In this document: in pieces, positions 32,772 to 42,443 of the stretch | How the letters are laid out: each line of letters starts with the position of its first letter | How positions within the stretch are numbered: position 1 is the stretch's first letter | Assembly: GCF_018129025.1 (NCBI RefSeq) | Contig: NZ_JAAEDI010000005.1 | Location: 62,001 to 126,000, forward strand | Length of the DNA: 64,000 nucleotides | DNA from: Neoroseomonas terrae | GTDB taxonomy: Bacteria > Pseudomonadota > Alphaproteobacteria > Acetobacterales > Acetobacteraceae | Direction: 5' to 3' | Made by a program: the position numbers and the translations under genes | Notes under the pieces: generated by a model | What the model saw: only the letters and a program-made list of their open reading frames with translations | Told to the model about the DNA's origin: nothing | Databases searched by the model: none

Positions 32772-34091
32772 TCACTTCCCGATGCAGAAGTCGGCGAAGA
32801 CGACGTCCAGAATGTCCTCCACGCCCACCCTGCCAGTCAGACGGCCGAGGGCCCGCAGGGCGGCACGGAACGCCTCGGACGCCAGTTCAGGCATGACAGC
32901 GGTCTCTGCATCGCCAAGCCAGGCGACGACCTCGGTCAGCGCGGCGCGGTGCCGCGGTCTCGTCAACAGGGCAGCATCGGAGGCGCCAGCAAGCCGCGCG
33001 GCACTCTCGGTCAGGCGAGCACGTAGCGCATCCAGTCCGGCGCCAGTCAGTGCCGACACTGCCAGCGCCTCGACGCCACCGATCATCGCCGGCGCCGGGA
33101 CCAGATCCGCCTTGTTGGCCAGCACCATCGCATCGGGACCGACCCATCGCAGGGTCTCAGCGTCGGGCGTGGCGTCCGCAGCGAAGACCGTCAGCACCAG
33201 GTCGGCCTCCTCCGCCCGGCTGCGTGCGCGGCGGATGCCCTCCTGCTCGATTTCGTCGCCGGCCTCTCGCAGCCCGGCGGTATCCGCGAGCGTTATCGGG
33301 ACGCCGGCGAGGGCGAGCCGCACCTCCACGACATCACGCGTCGTTCCCGCGCGGGCCGAGACGATGGCCACCTCCCTTCCCACGAGGGCGTTCAGCAATG
33401 ACGACTTGCCGGCATTCGGGGCGCCCAGGATCGCCACGAGCAACCCCTCCCGCAGCCTTTCGCCGCGTCCACCATCTGCCAGATGCGCCTCGATCTCACC
33501 GCGGAGCCCTGCCGCCCCGGTCCTCGCCCGGTCGCACAGATCGGTCGGCAGATCGTCCTCCGCGAACTCGATGGCTGCTTCCTGATGGGCAAGCAACCGT
33601 GTCAGCCGCGCAGCCCAGCCGCCATACAGTGCCGCCAGGGCACCATTGGCCTGCCGCAACGCCTGCCGACGCTGGGCCTCCGTTTCCGCGGCGATCAGAT
33701 CGGCGACACCTTCCGCCGCTGTCAGGTCCATTCGACCATTCAGAAAGGCGCGGCGGGTGAACTCACCGGCTTCGGCCGGCCGCGCACCCAGGGCCGTCAA
33801 AGCCCCGGCTACCGCAGCGATCACCGCCGGGCCGCCATGCAGGTGAAGCTCGACGCTGTCCTCGCCAGTATACGATCGCGGCCCTGGGAACCACAGGACC
33901 AGCGCCTGATCCAGGGTCTCGCGGGTGCCAGGGTCACGTAGTCGCCGCAGGCCGGCCACCCGCGGCGCGGGCAATCGGCCCGCCATGGCCGCGAGGATCG
34001 CCCCGCTCGAAGAGCCGGACACGCGCAGGATGGCAACGGCACCTCGGCCGGCACCGCTCGCCAGGGCGAAGATCGTATCGGTGGCGCTCAC
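32772..34091 (-). CDS. mnmE: tRNA modification GTPase MnmE
   Basis: A 439-residue tRNA-modifying GTPase. The N-terminal tetrahydrofolate-binding domain carries [20 protein letters not shown] and [15 protein letters not shown]. The inserted G domain has [14 protein letters not shown] (P-loop), DTAGLRE (G3), and ANKAD (G4). The C-terminal FCIGK carries the conserved Cys. The start is GTG at 34091. It lies upstream of mnmG, and a perfect parS lies 15 bases upstream of its start codon. Confidence 0.96.
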   Translation of the reverse strand: MSATDTIFALASGAGRGAVAILRVSGSSSGAILAAMAGRLPAPRVAGLRRLRDPGTRETLDQALVLWFPGPRSYTGEDSVELHLHGGPAVIAAVAGALTALGARPAEAGEFTRRAFLNGRMDLTAAEGVADLIAAETEAQRRQALRQANGALAALYGGWAARLTRLLAHQEAAIEFAEDDLPTDLCDRARTGAAGLRGEIEAHLADGGRGERLREGLLVAILGAPNAGKSSLLNALVGREVAIVSARAGTTRDVVEVRLALAGVPITLADTAGLREAGDEIEQEGIRRARSRAEEADLVLTVFAADATPDAETLRWVGPDAMVLANKADLVPAPAMIGGVEALAVSALTGAGLDALRARLTESAARLAGASDAALLTRPRHRAALTEVVAWLGDAETAVMPELASEAFRAALRALGRLTGRVGVEDILDVVFADFCIGK

Positions 34092-34105
34092 GTCACGCCG
34101 ACGGA

Positions 34106-34121
34106 TGTTTCACGTGGAACA
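34106..34121. promoter_or_regulatory. parS site upstream of mnmE
   Basis: TGTTTCACGTGGAACA. Its complement, TGTTCCACGTGAAACA, fits the consensus ParB target at all 16 positions. It is intergenic, 15 bases upstream of the mnmE start and 120 bases before ogt. With the site at 30822 it makes two parS copies 3.3 kb apart, flanking mnmEG. Confidence 0.93.
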
Positions 34122-34241
34122 CTCGCGAGGCACCTTTCCCGGGCATCGACGGCGCAAGCATCTACCCGCCTCCGCCCGCCTCTCCAACGGCCCTCGCCCC
34201 ACGCTTGACGCGCCTAAGCGTAGGGTGTCTGTCGCAGAACC

Positions 34242-34745
34242 ATGCCGCAGCTCTCCCTGCACACCCCGCTCGGTGACCTCACGCTGTCCGAGGAGGATGG
34301 CGCCATCGTCGCCCTGGATTGGGGCCGCGGGCGCGATCAGGAACCGACGCCGCTCCTGCTCCGGGCCCGCGACCAGCTCCAGGATTACTTCGACGGTAGC
34401 CGGACCGCCTTCGACCTGCCGCTTGCTCCCCACGGGACGCCTTTCCGGCAAAAGGTGTGGGCTGCGCTATGCGCCATCCCGCCGGGGCAGACCCGTTCCT
34501 ACGTCGATATTGCGCGACAGGTTGGCTGCCGCGCCCCGCGCGCGATCGGTCAGGCCAATGGCGCCAACCCGATCCCGATCCTCATTCCCTGCCACCGCGT
34601 CGTGGCAGCGGACGGTTCCCTCGGCGGCTATTCGGGCGGCGAGGGAGCGGCTACCAAGCGCTACCTTCTCGACCTCGAGCGCAACGCCGCCGGGGGCGAC
34701 ACTCTCTTCACGGCCGCGACGCCGGCCCAGCGACGGAGCCGTTGA
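34242..34745 (+). CDS. ogt: Methylated-DNA-protein-cysteine methyltransferase
   Basis: A 167-residue suicide repair protein that removes O6-alkyl groups from guanine. The acceptor motif is IPCHRVVAADGSLGGYSGG (P-C-H-R-V). The DNA-binding helix region TPFRQKVWAALCAIPPGQTR and the arginine-finger segment QVGCRAPRAIGQANGANP precede it. It lies two bases before the quinone oxidoreductase gene, likely an operon. Confidence 0.94.
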   Translation: MPQLSLHTPLGDLTLSEEDGAIVALDWGRGRDQEPTPLLLRARDQLQDYFDGSRTAFDLPLAPHGTPFRQKVWAALCAIPPGQTRSYVDIARQVGCRAPRAIGQANGANPIPILIPCHRVVAADGSLGGYSGGEGAATKRYLLDLERNAAGGDTLFTAATPAQRRSR

Positions 34746-34747
34746 TC

Positions 34748-35722
34748 ATGACCCACGCCATCCGCATCCACGAGACCGGCGGGCCGGAGAAGATGATCTG
34801 GGAGGACATCCCCCTCCCCGCGCCGAAGCCCGGTGAAGCGCTGGTCCGTCACAAAGCGGTCGGCCTGAACTTCATCGACGTCTACTTCCGCACCGGCCTA
34901 TACAAGGCGCCGTCGCTGCCCGCGATCATCGGCATGGAGGGCTCCGGCATCGTGGAGGCGGTGGGCGACGGCGTGACGGAGGTCGCCGTCGGCGACCGGG
35001 TCGCCTACGCCACCGCGCCGATCGGTGCCTACGCCGAAGCGCGCTGCATCAAGGCCGACCGCCTCGTGAAGATGCCCGAGGGCATCGGCTTCGAGCAGGC
35101 CGCGGCCATGATGCTCCAGGGCATGACGGCCGCGTTCCTCATTAAGAAATGCTACCCGGTGCAGTCCGGCCAGACCGTGCTGGTGCACGCGGCCGCGGGC
35201 GGCGTCGGGCTCATCATGTGCCAGTGGCTGAAGCACCTCGGGGCCACCGTCATCGGCGTGGTCAGCACCGAGGAAAAGGCCGCGCTCGCCCGCGCGCACG
35301 GCGCCGCCCATGTCCTGCTGACAAAGGATGACGTGCCCGCGCGCGTGAAGGACATTACGGGCGGCGCGATGCTGCCAGTGGTGTTCGACAGCGTCGGGCG
35401 CGACAGCTTCAACACCTCGCTCGACTGCCTCGCACCCTTCGGCATGCTAGTCTCCTACGGCAATGCCTCAGGCCCGGTGGCAGTTCCCGATCTCGGTATC
35501 CTGGCCGCCAAGGGCTCGCTCTACCTGACGCGCCCGACGCTTGCGACCTACACCGCGAAGCGGGACGACCTGATCGCCCGCGCCAACGACCTCTTTGAGG
35601 TGGTGGGTTCCGGTGCCGTCCAGATCCGGGTGAACCAGACCTTCGCGCTGAAGGACGCCGCCGATGCGCATCGCGCGCTGGAAGCGCGGCAGACCACCGG
35701 CAGCACCGTCCTGCTGCCCTGA
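34748..35722 (+). CDS. NADPH:quinone oxidoreductase (zinc-free MDR family)
   Basis: A 324-residue medium-chain dehydrogenase/reductase of the QOR (Qor/zeta-crystallin) type. The N-terminal GroES-like domain has AVGLNFIDVYFRTGLYK and GMEGSGIVEAVGDGV. The Rossmann domain has VLVHAAAGGVGLIMCQWLKH (A-A-x-G-G-V-G). Structural-zinc cysteines are absent, as in quinone reductases. It reduces quinones or enones with NADPH. The ATG at 34748 follows ogt by two bases. It is convergent with the small membrane gene at 35730. Confidence 0.92.
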   Translation: MTHAIRIHETGGPEKMIWEDIPLPAPKPGEALVRHKAVGLNFIDVYFRTGLYKAPSLPAIIGMEGSGIVEAVGDGVTEVAVGDRVAYATAPIGAYAEARCIKADRLVKMPEGIGFEQAAAMMLQGMTAAFLIKKCYPVQSGQTVLVHAAAGGVGLIMCQWLKHLGATVIGVVSTEEKAALARAHGAAHVLLTKDDVPARVKDITGGAMLPVVFDSVGRDSFNTSLDCLAPFGMLVSYGNASGPVAVPDLGILAAKGSLYLTRPTLATYTAKRDDLIARANDLFEVVGSGAVQIRVNQTFALKDAADAHRALEARQTTGSTVLLP

Positions 35723-35729
35723 GGTTCGC

Positions 35730-35936
35730 TCAGCGCCTCGACCGCGCGCCGATCAGGCCGCCGATCACCGCCCCGATCACACCGCCCGCCGGCCCCATCA
35801 GGAAGACGGCGCCCATCGCATAGGCGCCCTCCGCCTGACTGACCCGCGCGACCTCCCCATAGGCGAGCGCCGCCGCGCTGGTCGCGACCCAACCCAGCAC
35901 GAAGCCAAGCAGAACCCCGACCGCGATGCGGATCAT
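35730..35936 (-). CDS. Small two-helix membrane protein
   Basis: A 68-residue protein, MIRIAVGVLLGFVLGWVATS onward, with two hydrophobic segments (residues 3-25 and about 42-64). The second is glycine-rich (AVFLMGPAGGVIGAVIGGLI), like glycine-zipper peptides. I recognise no family. The ATG at 35936 overlaps the dnaQ stop by four bases, so it is translationally coupled to dnaQ, an unusual partner for a membrane peptide. Confidence 0.65.
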   Translation of the reverse strand: MIRIAVGVLLGFVLGWVATSAAALAYGEVARVSQAEGAYAMGAVFLMGPAGGVIGAVIGGLIGARSRR

Positions 35937-36631
35937 ATGCCGTCCCCGAAGGGCGCCTTCAGCCACAGCGCATCCTTCACCTTCGCCGTGACGAAGGCCG
36001 TGTGCGCCGCCATCCGGTCCACCGGTACGATGATCGGCTGCGACACCCATTCGACGCTCTCGACCACCGCCAGAATGGGTCCGCCGCTCAGGCCGGCCGA
36101 TGCCAGTTCCAAGCCCGGCTGCTTGCCGCCCATCAGTTCCAGATAGACCTGCGCGAGCAGCCGGCAGTCGAGGATCGCGTTGTGCGATGACCGCATGGAA
36201 TTATCGACGCTGAGCCGACGGCAGAGCGCATCCAGGCTGTTCGGCATTCCCGGATACCGATCCTTTGCGAGCATCAGGCTGTCGACCATCCGACCGCGGT
36301 CGAGGCGCGGATGGCCGCAGCGGTGCAGCTCCGCGTCCAGGAAGCCGAAATCGAAGGGCGCGTTATGGGCGATGATCGGCGCATCGCCCAGGAACTCGAG
36401 CATTTCCGCGGCAATCTCGGCGAAGCGCGGCTTGCCGGCCAAATCGGCGCTGGTGAAGCCGTGGACGCGCGTCGCTTCGGCCGGGATGTCGCGTTCCGGA
36501 TCGACCAGCTTGTGGAAGACCAGCCCGGTCGGCAGCAGGTTCACGAGTTCCACGGCGGCGACCTCGATGACGCGGTCGCCCTGCCCGGGCTCAAGGCCGG
36601 TGGTTTCTGTATCCAACACAATCTGGCGCAT
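35933..36631 (-). CDS. dnaQ: DNA polymerase III epsilon subunit (proofreading exonuclease)
   Basis: A 232-residue 3'-5' exonuclease. Exo I is IVLDTETTGLEPGQGDRVIE (D-x-E), Exo II is IIAHNAPFDFGFLDAEL, and Exo III is SSHNAILDCRLLAQVYLEL (H-x4-D). It removes misincorporated bases from the replicative polymerase. It follows coaE by about 30 bases in the aroE-coaE-dnaQ run, a gene order common next to alphaproteobacterial origins. Confidence 0.96.
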   Translation of the reverse strand: MRQIVLDTETTGLEPGQGDRVIEVAAVELVNLLPTGLVFHKLVDPERDIPAEATRVHGFTSADLAGKPRFAEIAAEMLEFLGDAPIIAHNAPFDFGFLDAELHRCGHPRLDRGRMVDSLMLAKDRYPGMPNSLDALCRRLSVDNSMRSSHNAILDCRLLAQVYLELMGGKQPGLELASAGLSGGPILAVVESVEWVSQPIIVPVDRMAAHTAFVTAKVKDALWLKAPFGDGI

Positions 36632-36662
36632 GCGCGCAGTATAGGCGCACCGCGTACCGCGC

Positions 36663-37250
36663 CTATGGCGTGAGTTGCCGGACGAGGCGCTTGATGCGTG
36701 CCTGGGCGAAGCGGCGGCTCAAGCCTGTCGGGATGACGTGGTGGGCCCGGCGCCGCTTCTCCGCGTCCGGCATCTGTCGCGCCCGGATCGAGGTCAGGCG
36801 TTCCTCCGTCATGCCCCGCCGGCGCAGAACGCGGGTCCGTTGCACGGCCGCGGGCGCGGAAACAACGACGACGCGGTCGACGCGCGCCTCCCCGCCGGTT
36901 TCCAGCAGCAGTGGCACGTCCAGCACCACCAGCCGCCGCCCCTCCCGGCGCGCGCGCGCCAGGAAGCGGCGCTCCTCGTCCCGCACCAGCGGGTGGACGA
37001 TGCCCTCGAGCCGTTTCAGTGCGCCGGGGTCGCCCAGTACTGCGCGACGCAGAGCCTCCCGGTCCACGCGGCCATCGACGACGCTGCCGGGAAAGGCCGC
37101 GCGGATCGGTCCGACCGCCCTGCCGCGGCGCGCCTGCAGCCGATGCACCGCGGCATCGGCGTCGAACACGGGGATGCTCAGCCGCCGGAAACTGTTGGTG
37201 GCGGTCGACTTGCCCATCCCGATACTTCCGGTCAGGCCGATGATGATCAT
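36663..37250 (-). CDS. coaE: Dephospho-CoA kinase
   Basis: A 195-residue P-loop kinase catalysing the last step of coenzyme A synthesis. The P-loop is GLTGSIGMGKSTATNSF. VFDADAAVHRLQ carries the substrate-binding Asp, and LVVLDVPLLLETG is the lid-side motif. The ATG overlaps the aroE stop (ATGA). Confidence 0.95.
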   Translation of the reverse strand: MIIIGLTGSIGMGKSTATNSFRRLSIPVFDADAAVHRLQARRGRAVGPIRAAFPGSVVDGRVDREALRRAVLGDPGALKRLEGIVHPLVRDEERRFLARARREGRRLVVLDVPLLLETGGEARVDRVVVVSAPAAVQRTRVLRRRGMTEERLTSIRARQMPDAEKRRRAHHVIPTGLSRRFAQARIKRLVRQLTP

Positions 37251-38086
37251 CGCGGCGGGATGTCCGCGGCGACCAATTCCCGCAGAGCGGCGTCCACGCG
37301 GGGGGCGCCGCCGAACCAGGCCTCGAAGCCCGGCCGTGCCTGGTGCAGCAGCATGCCAAGCCCTTCTGCCGTGCGCAGCCCCCGCGCCCGCGCGGCCGCC
37401 AGCAGCGGCGTCTCCAGCGGCACATACACGATGTCCGCCACCACGGCCGATGGGGGCAGCGGCGCGAGGTCGATATCGAGCGACGGGTGCCCCTGCATGC
37501 CGAGTGATGTCGTATTGACCAGCAGCGCGGCCTCGCGGAGCGGTGGAGCATCCGCCACATCAACCGGACCGCCGAGGTCGCGCGCCAGGGCCTCCGCCCT
37601 CTCCCGCGACCGGTTCACCAGCGTCACCCGCGGGCAACCGGCATCGAGCAAGGCCGCCGCGATGGCCCGCGCCGCGCCGCCGGCGCCGAGAAGGACAGCG
37701 GCCCCCGACGAAGGCGCCCATTCCGGGACATGGTCGCGGACGTTCTCGATGAAGCCGTAGCCGTCGGTATTCGATCCCTCAATCCGTCCGTCCCGGAACA
37801 CCAGCGTGTTGACCGCGCCGGCGCGGCGGGCCGAGGCATCCACCGCATCGCAGACCGCGAAGGCCGCCTCCTTGTGCGGGATGGTGACGTTGGCACCGCG
37901 GAAGCCGAGCGAGGCCAGCGCCTTCACCGCCGCGGCGAAGCCGCCGGGTTGCACCGGCAACGGCAAGTAGGCGCCATCGATGCCGAGCGACTCCAGCCAA
38001 TAGCCATGGAGCCGCGGCGAGCGCGAGTGGGAGACAGGCCAGCCGAGGACGCCGGCGAGACGAGCATGACCAGAAAGAAGTCGCAT
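37247..38086 (-). CDS. aroE: Shikimate dehydrogenase
   Basis: A 279-residue NADPH enzyme converting 3-dehydroshikimate to shikimate. The shikimate-binding motif is GWPVSHSRSPRLHGYWLE. The catalytic Lys lies in GANVTIPHKEAAF and the catalytic Asp in EGSNTDGYGFIENV. The NADP loop is VLLGAGGAARAIAAALL. The terminal LGMLLHQARPGFEAWFG is typical. A maf homologue, which often precedes aroE near alphaproteobacterial origins, is not seen here. Confidence 0.95.
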   Translation of the reverse strand: MRLLSGHARLAGVLGWPVSHSRSPRLHGYWLESLGIDGAYLPLPVQPGGFAAAVKALASLGFRGANVTIPHKEAAFAVCDAVDASARRAGAVNTLVFRDGRIEGSNTDGYGFIENVRDHVPEWAPSSGAAVLLGAGGAARAIAAALLDAGCPRVTLVNRSRERAEALARDLGGPVDVADAPPLREAALLVNTTSLGMQGHPSLDIDLAPLPPSAVVADIVYVPLETPLLAAARARGLRTAEGLGMLLHQARPGFEAWFGGAPRVDAALRELVAADIPPR

Positions 38087-38126
38087 GGACGCAGGAAGCC
38101 GCGTCGGGCCTGCCGGCGCAAGGCTC

Positions 38127-38897
38127 TCAGCCGAATTTCAGCGGTGCCGTCCCATCCTGCGGCCGCACCCAGTAGGTGTAGCGATAGGCTTCGCGCATCC
38201 CGAGCCCTGCATTCAGCGCAAGCGATGCAATGTTGGCCGCCGCCACCTGGCAGAACAGCCACTCGGCGCCCTGCCCGCGCGCCCAGTCGGCCGCTGCGCG
38301 AACGGCTCGCGCCGCAAGCCCCCGTCGTCGAAACTCAGGCCGCACCGCCAGGTCGAAGTAGCCGGCCAGCGGTCCCGCCGCGACGACGGAAGCGACAGCC
38401 ATCGCCGCACCATTCTCGCGCAGCGTGATCCAGGCACCCGGCACGGTTAGCAACGGTGCCGTTCCCTGCTTCTCCTCGCGGCGCCGAGGCCCCTGGTGCT
38501 CAGCGGTCGCAGTGACCGCCATCCAGTCGGCATCCGGCGCGGAACGCGATTCGGCCGCCGCGTCCGGCACGGCGATGGTGCCGATCGGCGCGACGAGCAC
38601 CGCCGTTTCATCTTTCGCGACATAGCCCCGTGACGCCAGCAGCTCGACGAGCCCGGGCGGATCGAGCGGTGTCGACCGGAAGCGCACCGGCAAGCCGAGC
38701 GCGGCATAGCGCGCCTCGATCCGCGCAACCCGCTCCGGGAGCGCCGCATCGGGAGCCGGATCCAGCGAGGAAGCCGCATTGGCGCGCCCCGTGCCGCCGA
38801 CGAACGCGCGCAATACGAAGGGCCCGTCGAAGCCGTTGCGCGGCGCGGGAACGGCGGTCAGCGTCGCCCGTTCGAGCGACAGCACGTCCGGCGGCAT
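38127..38897 (-). CDS. GNAT-family N-acetyltransferase
   Basis: A 256-residue protein with a C-terminal GNAT domain. The acetyl-CoA loop region is LAVRPEFRRRGLAARAVRAA (R-R-x-G-L-A), followed by WLFCQVAAANIASLALNAGL and the terminal REAYRYTYWVRP. The N-terminal 120 residues form a second, degenerate GNAT-like half. The acceptor substrate is unknown. The ATG at 38897 overlaps the stop of the Bug-type gene by one base (TGATG); a TTG three bases earlier is possible. Confidence 0.85.
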   Translation of the reverse strand: MPPDVLSLERATLTAVPAPRNGFDGPFVLRAFVGGTGRANAASSLDPAPDAALPERVARIEARYAALGLPVRFRSTPLDPPGLVELLASRGYVAKDETAVLVAPIGTIAVPDAAAESRSAPDADWMAVTATAEHQGPRRREEKQGTAPLLTVPGAWITLRENGAAMAVASVVAAGPLAGYFDLAVRPEFRRRGLAARAVRAAADWARGQGAEWLFCQVAAANIASLALNAGLGMREAYRYTYWVRPQDGTAPLKFG

Positions 38898-39859
38898 CAA
38901 GGCTGCAACCCGAGCCGGCCGATCAGCATCTCCTCCATCCTTGTCGATTCCGCCAGGAAGGCGCCAAAGGCCGCGCCGTCGCGATAATCCTCGGTCATGT
39001 CCAGCCGTTCGAGCAGGCTGCGGAAGTTCTCGGTGTGCATGGTCGCGAGGATCGCCTCGCGGATCGCCGTGGTAATCTCGTCCGGCAGGCCCGGCGGGCC
39101 GACGATGCCGAAGGGCGTTGTCACCACGAGCCGATAGCCGAGGTCGCGCAGGGTCGGCACCTCAGGCCAGCGGCGGAGGCGCTGCGCGCTCCATACGTTC
39201 AGCCATACCGCCTCTCCGGCGGTGACGGCCTCCCCGATGCGCACGGGCCCGGCCAGCACGTCGATATCGCCGTCGGCCAAAGCGCGAGCGCCGTGCATGG
39301 CGCCGCGGAACGGCACATGCGCGACGTCGACCTGCTCGCGCAGCAACAGCCGCGCCATGGTGAGATGCGCCGTCGAGTTCATGCCAGAGGAGCCGTAGGA
39401 TAATGTTCCTGGCTTCTCCCGGGCCTCCTGAATGAAGCTTCGCCAGCCATTGGGGAAGCGTCCGGTCTTGGCGATGCTGCCATAGGCGCTCCCGGCCACG
39501 CCGATGATGGGCGTCGTGTCGCGTGAGGCATCGAAGCCGAGATTGCCGAGCAGCGCCGAGCGGATCACCTGCACCGGCAACTGCGCCAGCAGCCGGCCAT
39601 CCGGCCGCGCGCTCGCCAACCCCGCGATGGCGCGCACCCCCGCGGCGCTGGGCTTGTTATGGATGGTCACCGCCTGCCCGAGCCGGGCCGACATGCCCAG
39701 GGCGAGCACGCGCACGACATCGTCATTGGTGCCGCCCGCGGCGAACGGCACAATCAACGTAACCGGTCCGGCCGGCGCCCAGGCGGCGCGGGCCCTGGCC
39801 ACGGTTGCGGACAGGGCGAGGGCCCCTGCCATGACGGCGCGGCGCGCAATCCCCGACAT
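38897..39859 (-). CDS. Bug/TctC-family periplasmic binding protein
   Basis: A 320-residue extracytoplasmic solute receptor of the tripartite tricarboxylate (Bug) family. The signal peptide is MSGIARRAVMAGALALSATV. The mature start VTLIVPFAAGGTNDDVVRVL and the fold segments PGTLSYGSSGMNSTAHLTMA, DIDVLAGPVRIGEAV, and PEVPTLRDLGY are classical. No TctA/TctB membrane genes are adjacent; orphan Bug proteins are common in Acetobacteraceae and Burkholderiales. The ligand is probably a small carboxylate but cannot be named. It is translationally coupled to the GNAT gene. Confidence 0.9.
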   Translation of the reverse strand: MSGIARRAVMAGALALSATVARARAAWAPAGPVTLIVPFAAGGTNDDVVRVLALGMSARLGQAVTIHNKPSAAGVRAIAGLASARPDGRLLAQLPVQVIRSALLGNLGFDASRDTTPIIGVAGSAYGSIAKTGRFPNGWRSFIQEAREKPGTLSYGSSGMNSTAHLTMARLLLREQVDVAHVPFRGAMHGARALADGDIDVLAGPVRIGEAVTAGEAVWLNVWSAQRLRRWPEVPTLRDLGYRLVVTTPFGIVGPPGLPDEITTAIREAILATMHTENFRSLLERLDMTEDYRDGAAFGAFLAESTRMEEMLIGRLGLQP

Positions 39860-40093
39860 TCGCAGCCAATCTCCCCAGCACTGCGGTCAACGCGCGATTT
39901 TGCGCCAACCCCCGGCAGTGCGCCAGCATCCCACGGATGCAGACAAAGCAGGACAGCTCCCGTGATGGAAGCGGTCCGGCACGAGGCCCCGCCCACCGCG
40001 GCACCCTCGTAACCCCAACGACCGTGGTCCCGGCGGGTTGCCGGATGGTTTCGCCGCCTTGCGCCCCGCCGGCGCCGCAGGCACAGCTTCGTC

Positions 40094-41635
40094 ATGCTGC
40101 GATCCGTCCTTACCGTCGGCGGCTGGACCATGGCGAGCCGGGTCCTCGGCTTTGCGCGCGACATGCTGATCGCGGCGCGGCTCGGGGCGGGGCCGGTGGC
40201 CGACGCCTTCTTCGTCGCCCTGAAGCTGCCCAACCTTTTCCGCCGCCTGTTCGGCGAGGGCGCCTTCAACGCCGCCTTCATTCCCGCCTTCGCCGGATCC
40301 CTGGTGAAGGAGAGCCGTGAGGCAGCGCAGGACCTGGCGGAGCGCATGGGCGCGCTGCTCGGCATCTGGCTCGGGCTGCTGACGGTGCTGGGGCTGATCT
40401 TCATGCCGCAGCTGCTGGTGGTACTGGCTCCGGGCTTCCAGGCCGATCCGGCGAAGTTCGAACTGGCCGTCGAGCTCACCCGCATCACCATGGGCTACCT
40501 GCCGCTGATCTGCCTGACGGCGCTGGTCTCGGGCGTGCTGAACGGGCTCGACCGCTTCGCCGCGGCCGCGGCCGCACCGGTATTCTTCAACCTGCTGCTG
40601 ATGGCTGCGCTCGTCGGCCTGACGCCTTACGTCGCGACGCCCGGCCATGCACTCGCGTGGGGTGTTCTCGCTTCAGGCGTCGTCCAACTCGCCATGGTGT
40701 GGGTGGCGGCCCGGCAGGCCGGCATGATGCTGAACCTGCTGCGCCCGCCGGCGCTGACGCCGCCGGTGCGAAACGTTCTGCGGCGGATGGGGCCGGGGCT
40801 GCTGGGTGCCGGCGTCACGCAGATCAACCTTGCTGTCGATGTTATCATCGCCTCCCTGCTGCCGTCCGGTGCCGTGTCCTTCCTCTATTATGCGGACCGC
40901 GTGGCGCAGCTTCCGCTTGGCGTCGTGGGCGCCGCACTCGGCACGGCGATGCTGCCGTTGCTGTCGCGCCAGCTCCGCGCCGGTCATACTCTGGCGGCGC
41001 ACCGTTCGATGAACCGCGGCACGGAACTCGCGCTGCTGCTGACCCTGCCCTCCGCCGTGGGGCTGGCCGCCGCCGCGGATCCGATCGTCGCCGCCCTGTT
41101 CCAGCGCGGGGCCTTCGGCGCCGAGGCCGCGGCGGCGAGTGCGGCGGCCCTGGTCGCCTACGCGTTCGGCCTGCCGGCCTTCGTGCTGGTGAAGGTTTTC
41201 GCCCCCGGCTTCTTCGCGCGTGGCGATACCTCCGCGCCGGTGAAGATCGGCGTCACGGCCGTCGCGTTGAATCTCGCGCTGAACCTGCTGTTCATGAACT
41301 GGCTGGCGCATGTGGGCATCGCGCTCGCCACCGCCTGCGCGGCCTGGGTGAATGCCGGGCTGCTGGCATTTGTCCTGGCGCGGCGGGGGCACTTCGTCGC
41401 CGATCGCCGAGCACGGCGCGTCCTGCCGCGCATTGTGGCGGCAAGCGTGGTGATGGGGGCCGTGGTGGTCGGCATTGCAGCGCTGCTGCCGGGCACGGAA
41501 ACGTCCGGCGGCCGCGTGCTGCAGGCCGTGCTGCTGATCGTGGCTGGCGCCGCGGCGTATGTGGGAGCCGGGGTGGCGTTGCGTGCGTTCAACCTGCGGG
41601 AGGTGCTCGGCATGCTGCGGCGGCGGCGAGCGTAG
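40094..41635 (+). CDS. murJ: Lipid II flippase MurJ
   Basis: A 513-residue MOP-superfamily protein with about fourteen membrane segments that flips lipid II for peptidoglycan synthesis. Family hallmarks are the N-terminal [40 protein letters not shown], and the central [20 protein letters not shown] then [13 protein letters not shown]. The 230 bases upstream show no gene. It precedes hslV by 80 bases on the same strand. Confidence 0.95.
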   Translation: MLRSVLTVGGWTMASRVLGFARDMLIAARLGAGPVADAFFVALKLPNLFRRLFGEGAFNAAFIPAFAGSLVKESREAAQDLAERMGALLGIWLGLLTVLGLIFMPQLLVVLAPGFQADPAKFELAVELTRITMGYLPLICLTALVSGVLNGLDRFAAAAAAPVFFNLLLMAALVGLTPYVATPGHALAWGVLASGVVQLAMVWVAARQAGMMLNLLRPPALTPPVRNVLRRMGPGLLGAGVTQINLAVDVIIASLLPSGAVSFLYYADRVAQLPLGVVGAALGTAMLPLLSRQLRAGHTLAAHRSMNRGTELALLLTLPSAVGLAAAADPIVAALFQRGAFGAEAAAASAAALVAYAFGLPAFVLVKVFAPGFFARGDTSAPVKIGVTAVALNLALNLLFMNWLAHVGIALATACAAWVNAGLLAFVLARRGHFVADRRARRVLPRIVAASVVMGAVVVGIAALLPGTETSGGRVLQAVLLIVAGAAAYVGAGVALRAFNLREVLGMLRRRRA

Positions 41636-41715
41636 GCTCGCGGTGCAGGCCGCCTCCAACGCGACGCGCACCCCCGGTTGAGTCCGGCCCGCCCCGCGCC
41701 CATCTTCGGCGCATC

Positions 41716-42282
41716 ATGAGCTCCTCACAAAACGATCCTCTCGGGTGGCACGGCACCACCATCCTGTGCGTGCGCAAGGATGGCCGCGTCGCCATGGCCG
41801 GTGACGGGCAGGTCTCGCTCGGCCAGACTGTCGTCAAGGGCAATGCGCGCAAGGTGCGCCGCATCGCCAATGGCCGTGTCCTCGCCGGCTTCGCGGGCGC
41901 GACGGCCGATGCCTTCACCCTTCTGGAACGCCTGGAAGCGAAGCTCGAACGCTTCCCGGACCAGCTTGAACGCGCCTGCGTCGAACTGGCGAAGGATTGG
42001 CGGACCGACCGTTATCTCCGCCGGCTCGAAGCCCTTCTCGCCGTCGCCGATGGCAAACGTTCCCTGCTGCTGACCGGCCAGGGCGACGTGCTTGAACCGG
42101 AAGATGCCATCATCGGTATCGGGTCGGGCGGCAACTACGCGTTGTCGGCCGCGCGCGCGCTGCTGCCGGTGGAAGGCATCGATGCGGAGGAGGTCTGCCG
42201 CCGCGCGATGAAGATCGCCGCCGACATCTGCGTGTACACGAACGGCAACATCGTTCTCGAGAGCCTGGACCCGCAAGCGTGA
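41716..42282 (+). CDS. hslV: ATP-dependent protease subunit HslV
   Basis: A 188-residue proteasome-like peptidase. The catalytic Thr follows a propeptide ([20 protein letters not shown]); mature HslV starts [24 protein letters not shown] and [17 protein letters not shown] are typical. No ribosome binding site is seen before the ATG. A weak RpoH-like pair (GTTG at 41677, CCCATCT at 41699, 18-base spacing) lies only about 11 bases from the ATG, which would give a nearly leaderless heat-shock message; this is tentative. It is followed by a small overlapping frame and hslU. Confidence 0.95.
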   Translation: MSSSQNDPLGWHGTTILCVRKDGRVAMAGDGQVSLGQTVVKGNARKVRRIANGRVLAGFAGATADAFTLLERLEAKLERFPDQLERACVELAKDWRTDRYLRRLEALLAVADGKRSLLLTGQGDVLEPEDAIIGIGSGGNYALSAARALLPVEGIDAEEVCRRAMKIAADICVYTNGNIVLESLDPQA

Positions 42283-42443
42283 TGCTGATCCAGAAGCGCG
42301 CCTTGCGCATCGCGGCCCGCCGCGATCCGGAAGCCCAAGGCGCGACCGCGCCCAACCCATCCGCAGCCGCCGGCGCCTACGCGCCTAGCGCGAAGCCGGC
42401 GAGTGCTGCCCGCCTGCCGTCCGAGGGCCAAAACCATGTCTGA
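42282..42443 (+). CDS. Possible 53-residue linker peptide between hslV and hslU
   Basis: A small frame whose ATG shares a base with the hslV stop (TGATG) and whose stop overlaps the hslU start. It therefore fills the 153-base gap exactly. The product starts [20 protein letters not shown] and continues rich in Ala, Pro and Ser. I recognise no family. The double overlap is what a coupled gene would look like, but chance frames are frequent in GC-rich DNA, and the Ala/Pro composition is not distinctive. Confidence 0.3.
   Translation: MLIQKRALRIAARRDPEAQGATAPNPSAAAGAYAPSAKPASAARLPSEGQNHV

Noticed and set aside
41677..41705. Heat-shock (RpoH) promoter for hslV
   Set aside because: GTTG and CCCATCT with an 18-base gap fit loosely, but the -10 would lie about 11 bases from the ATG. 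It is mentioned under hslV only as a possibility.
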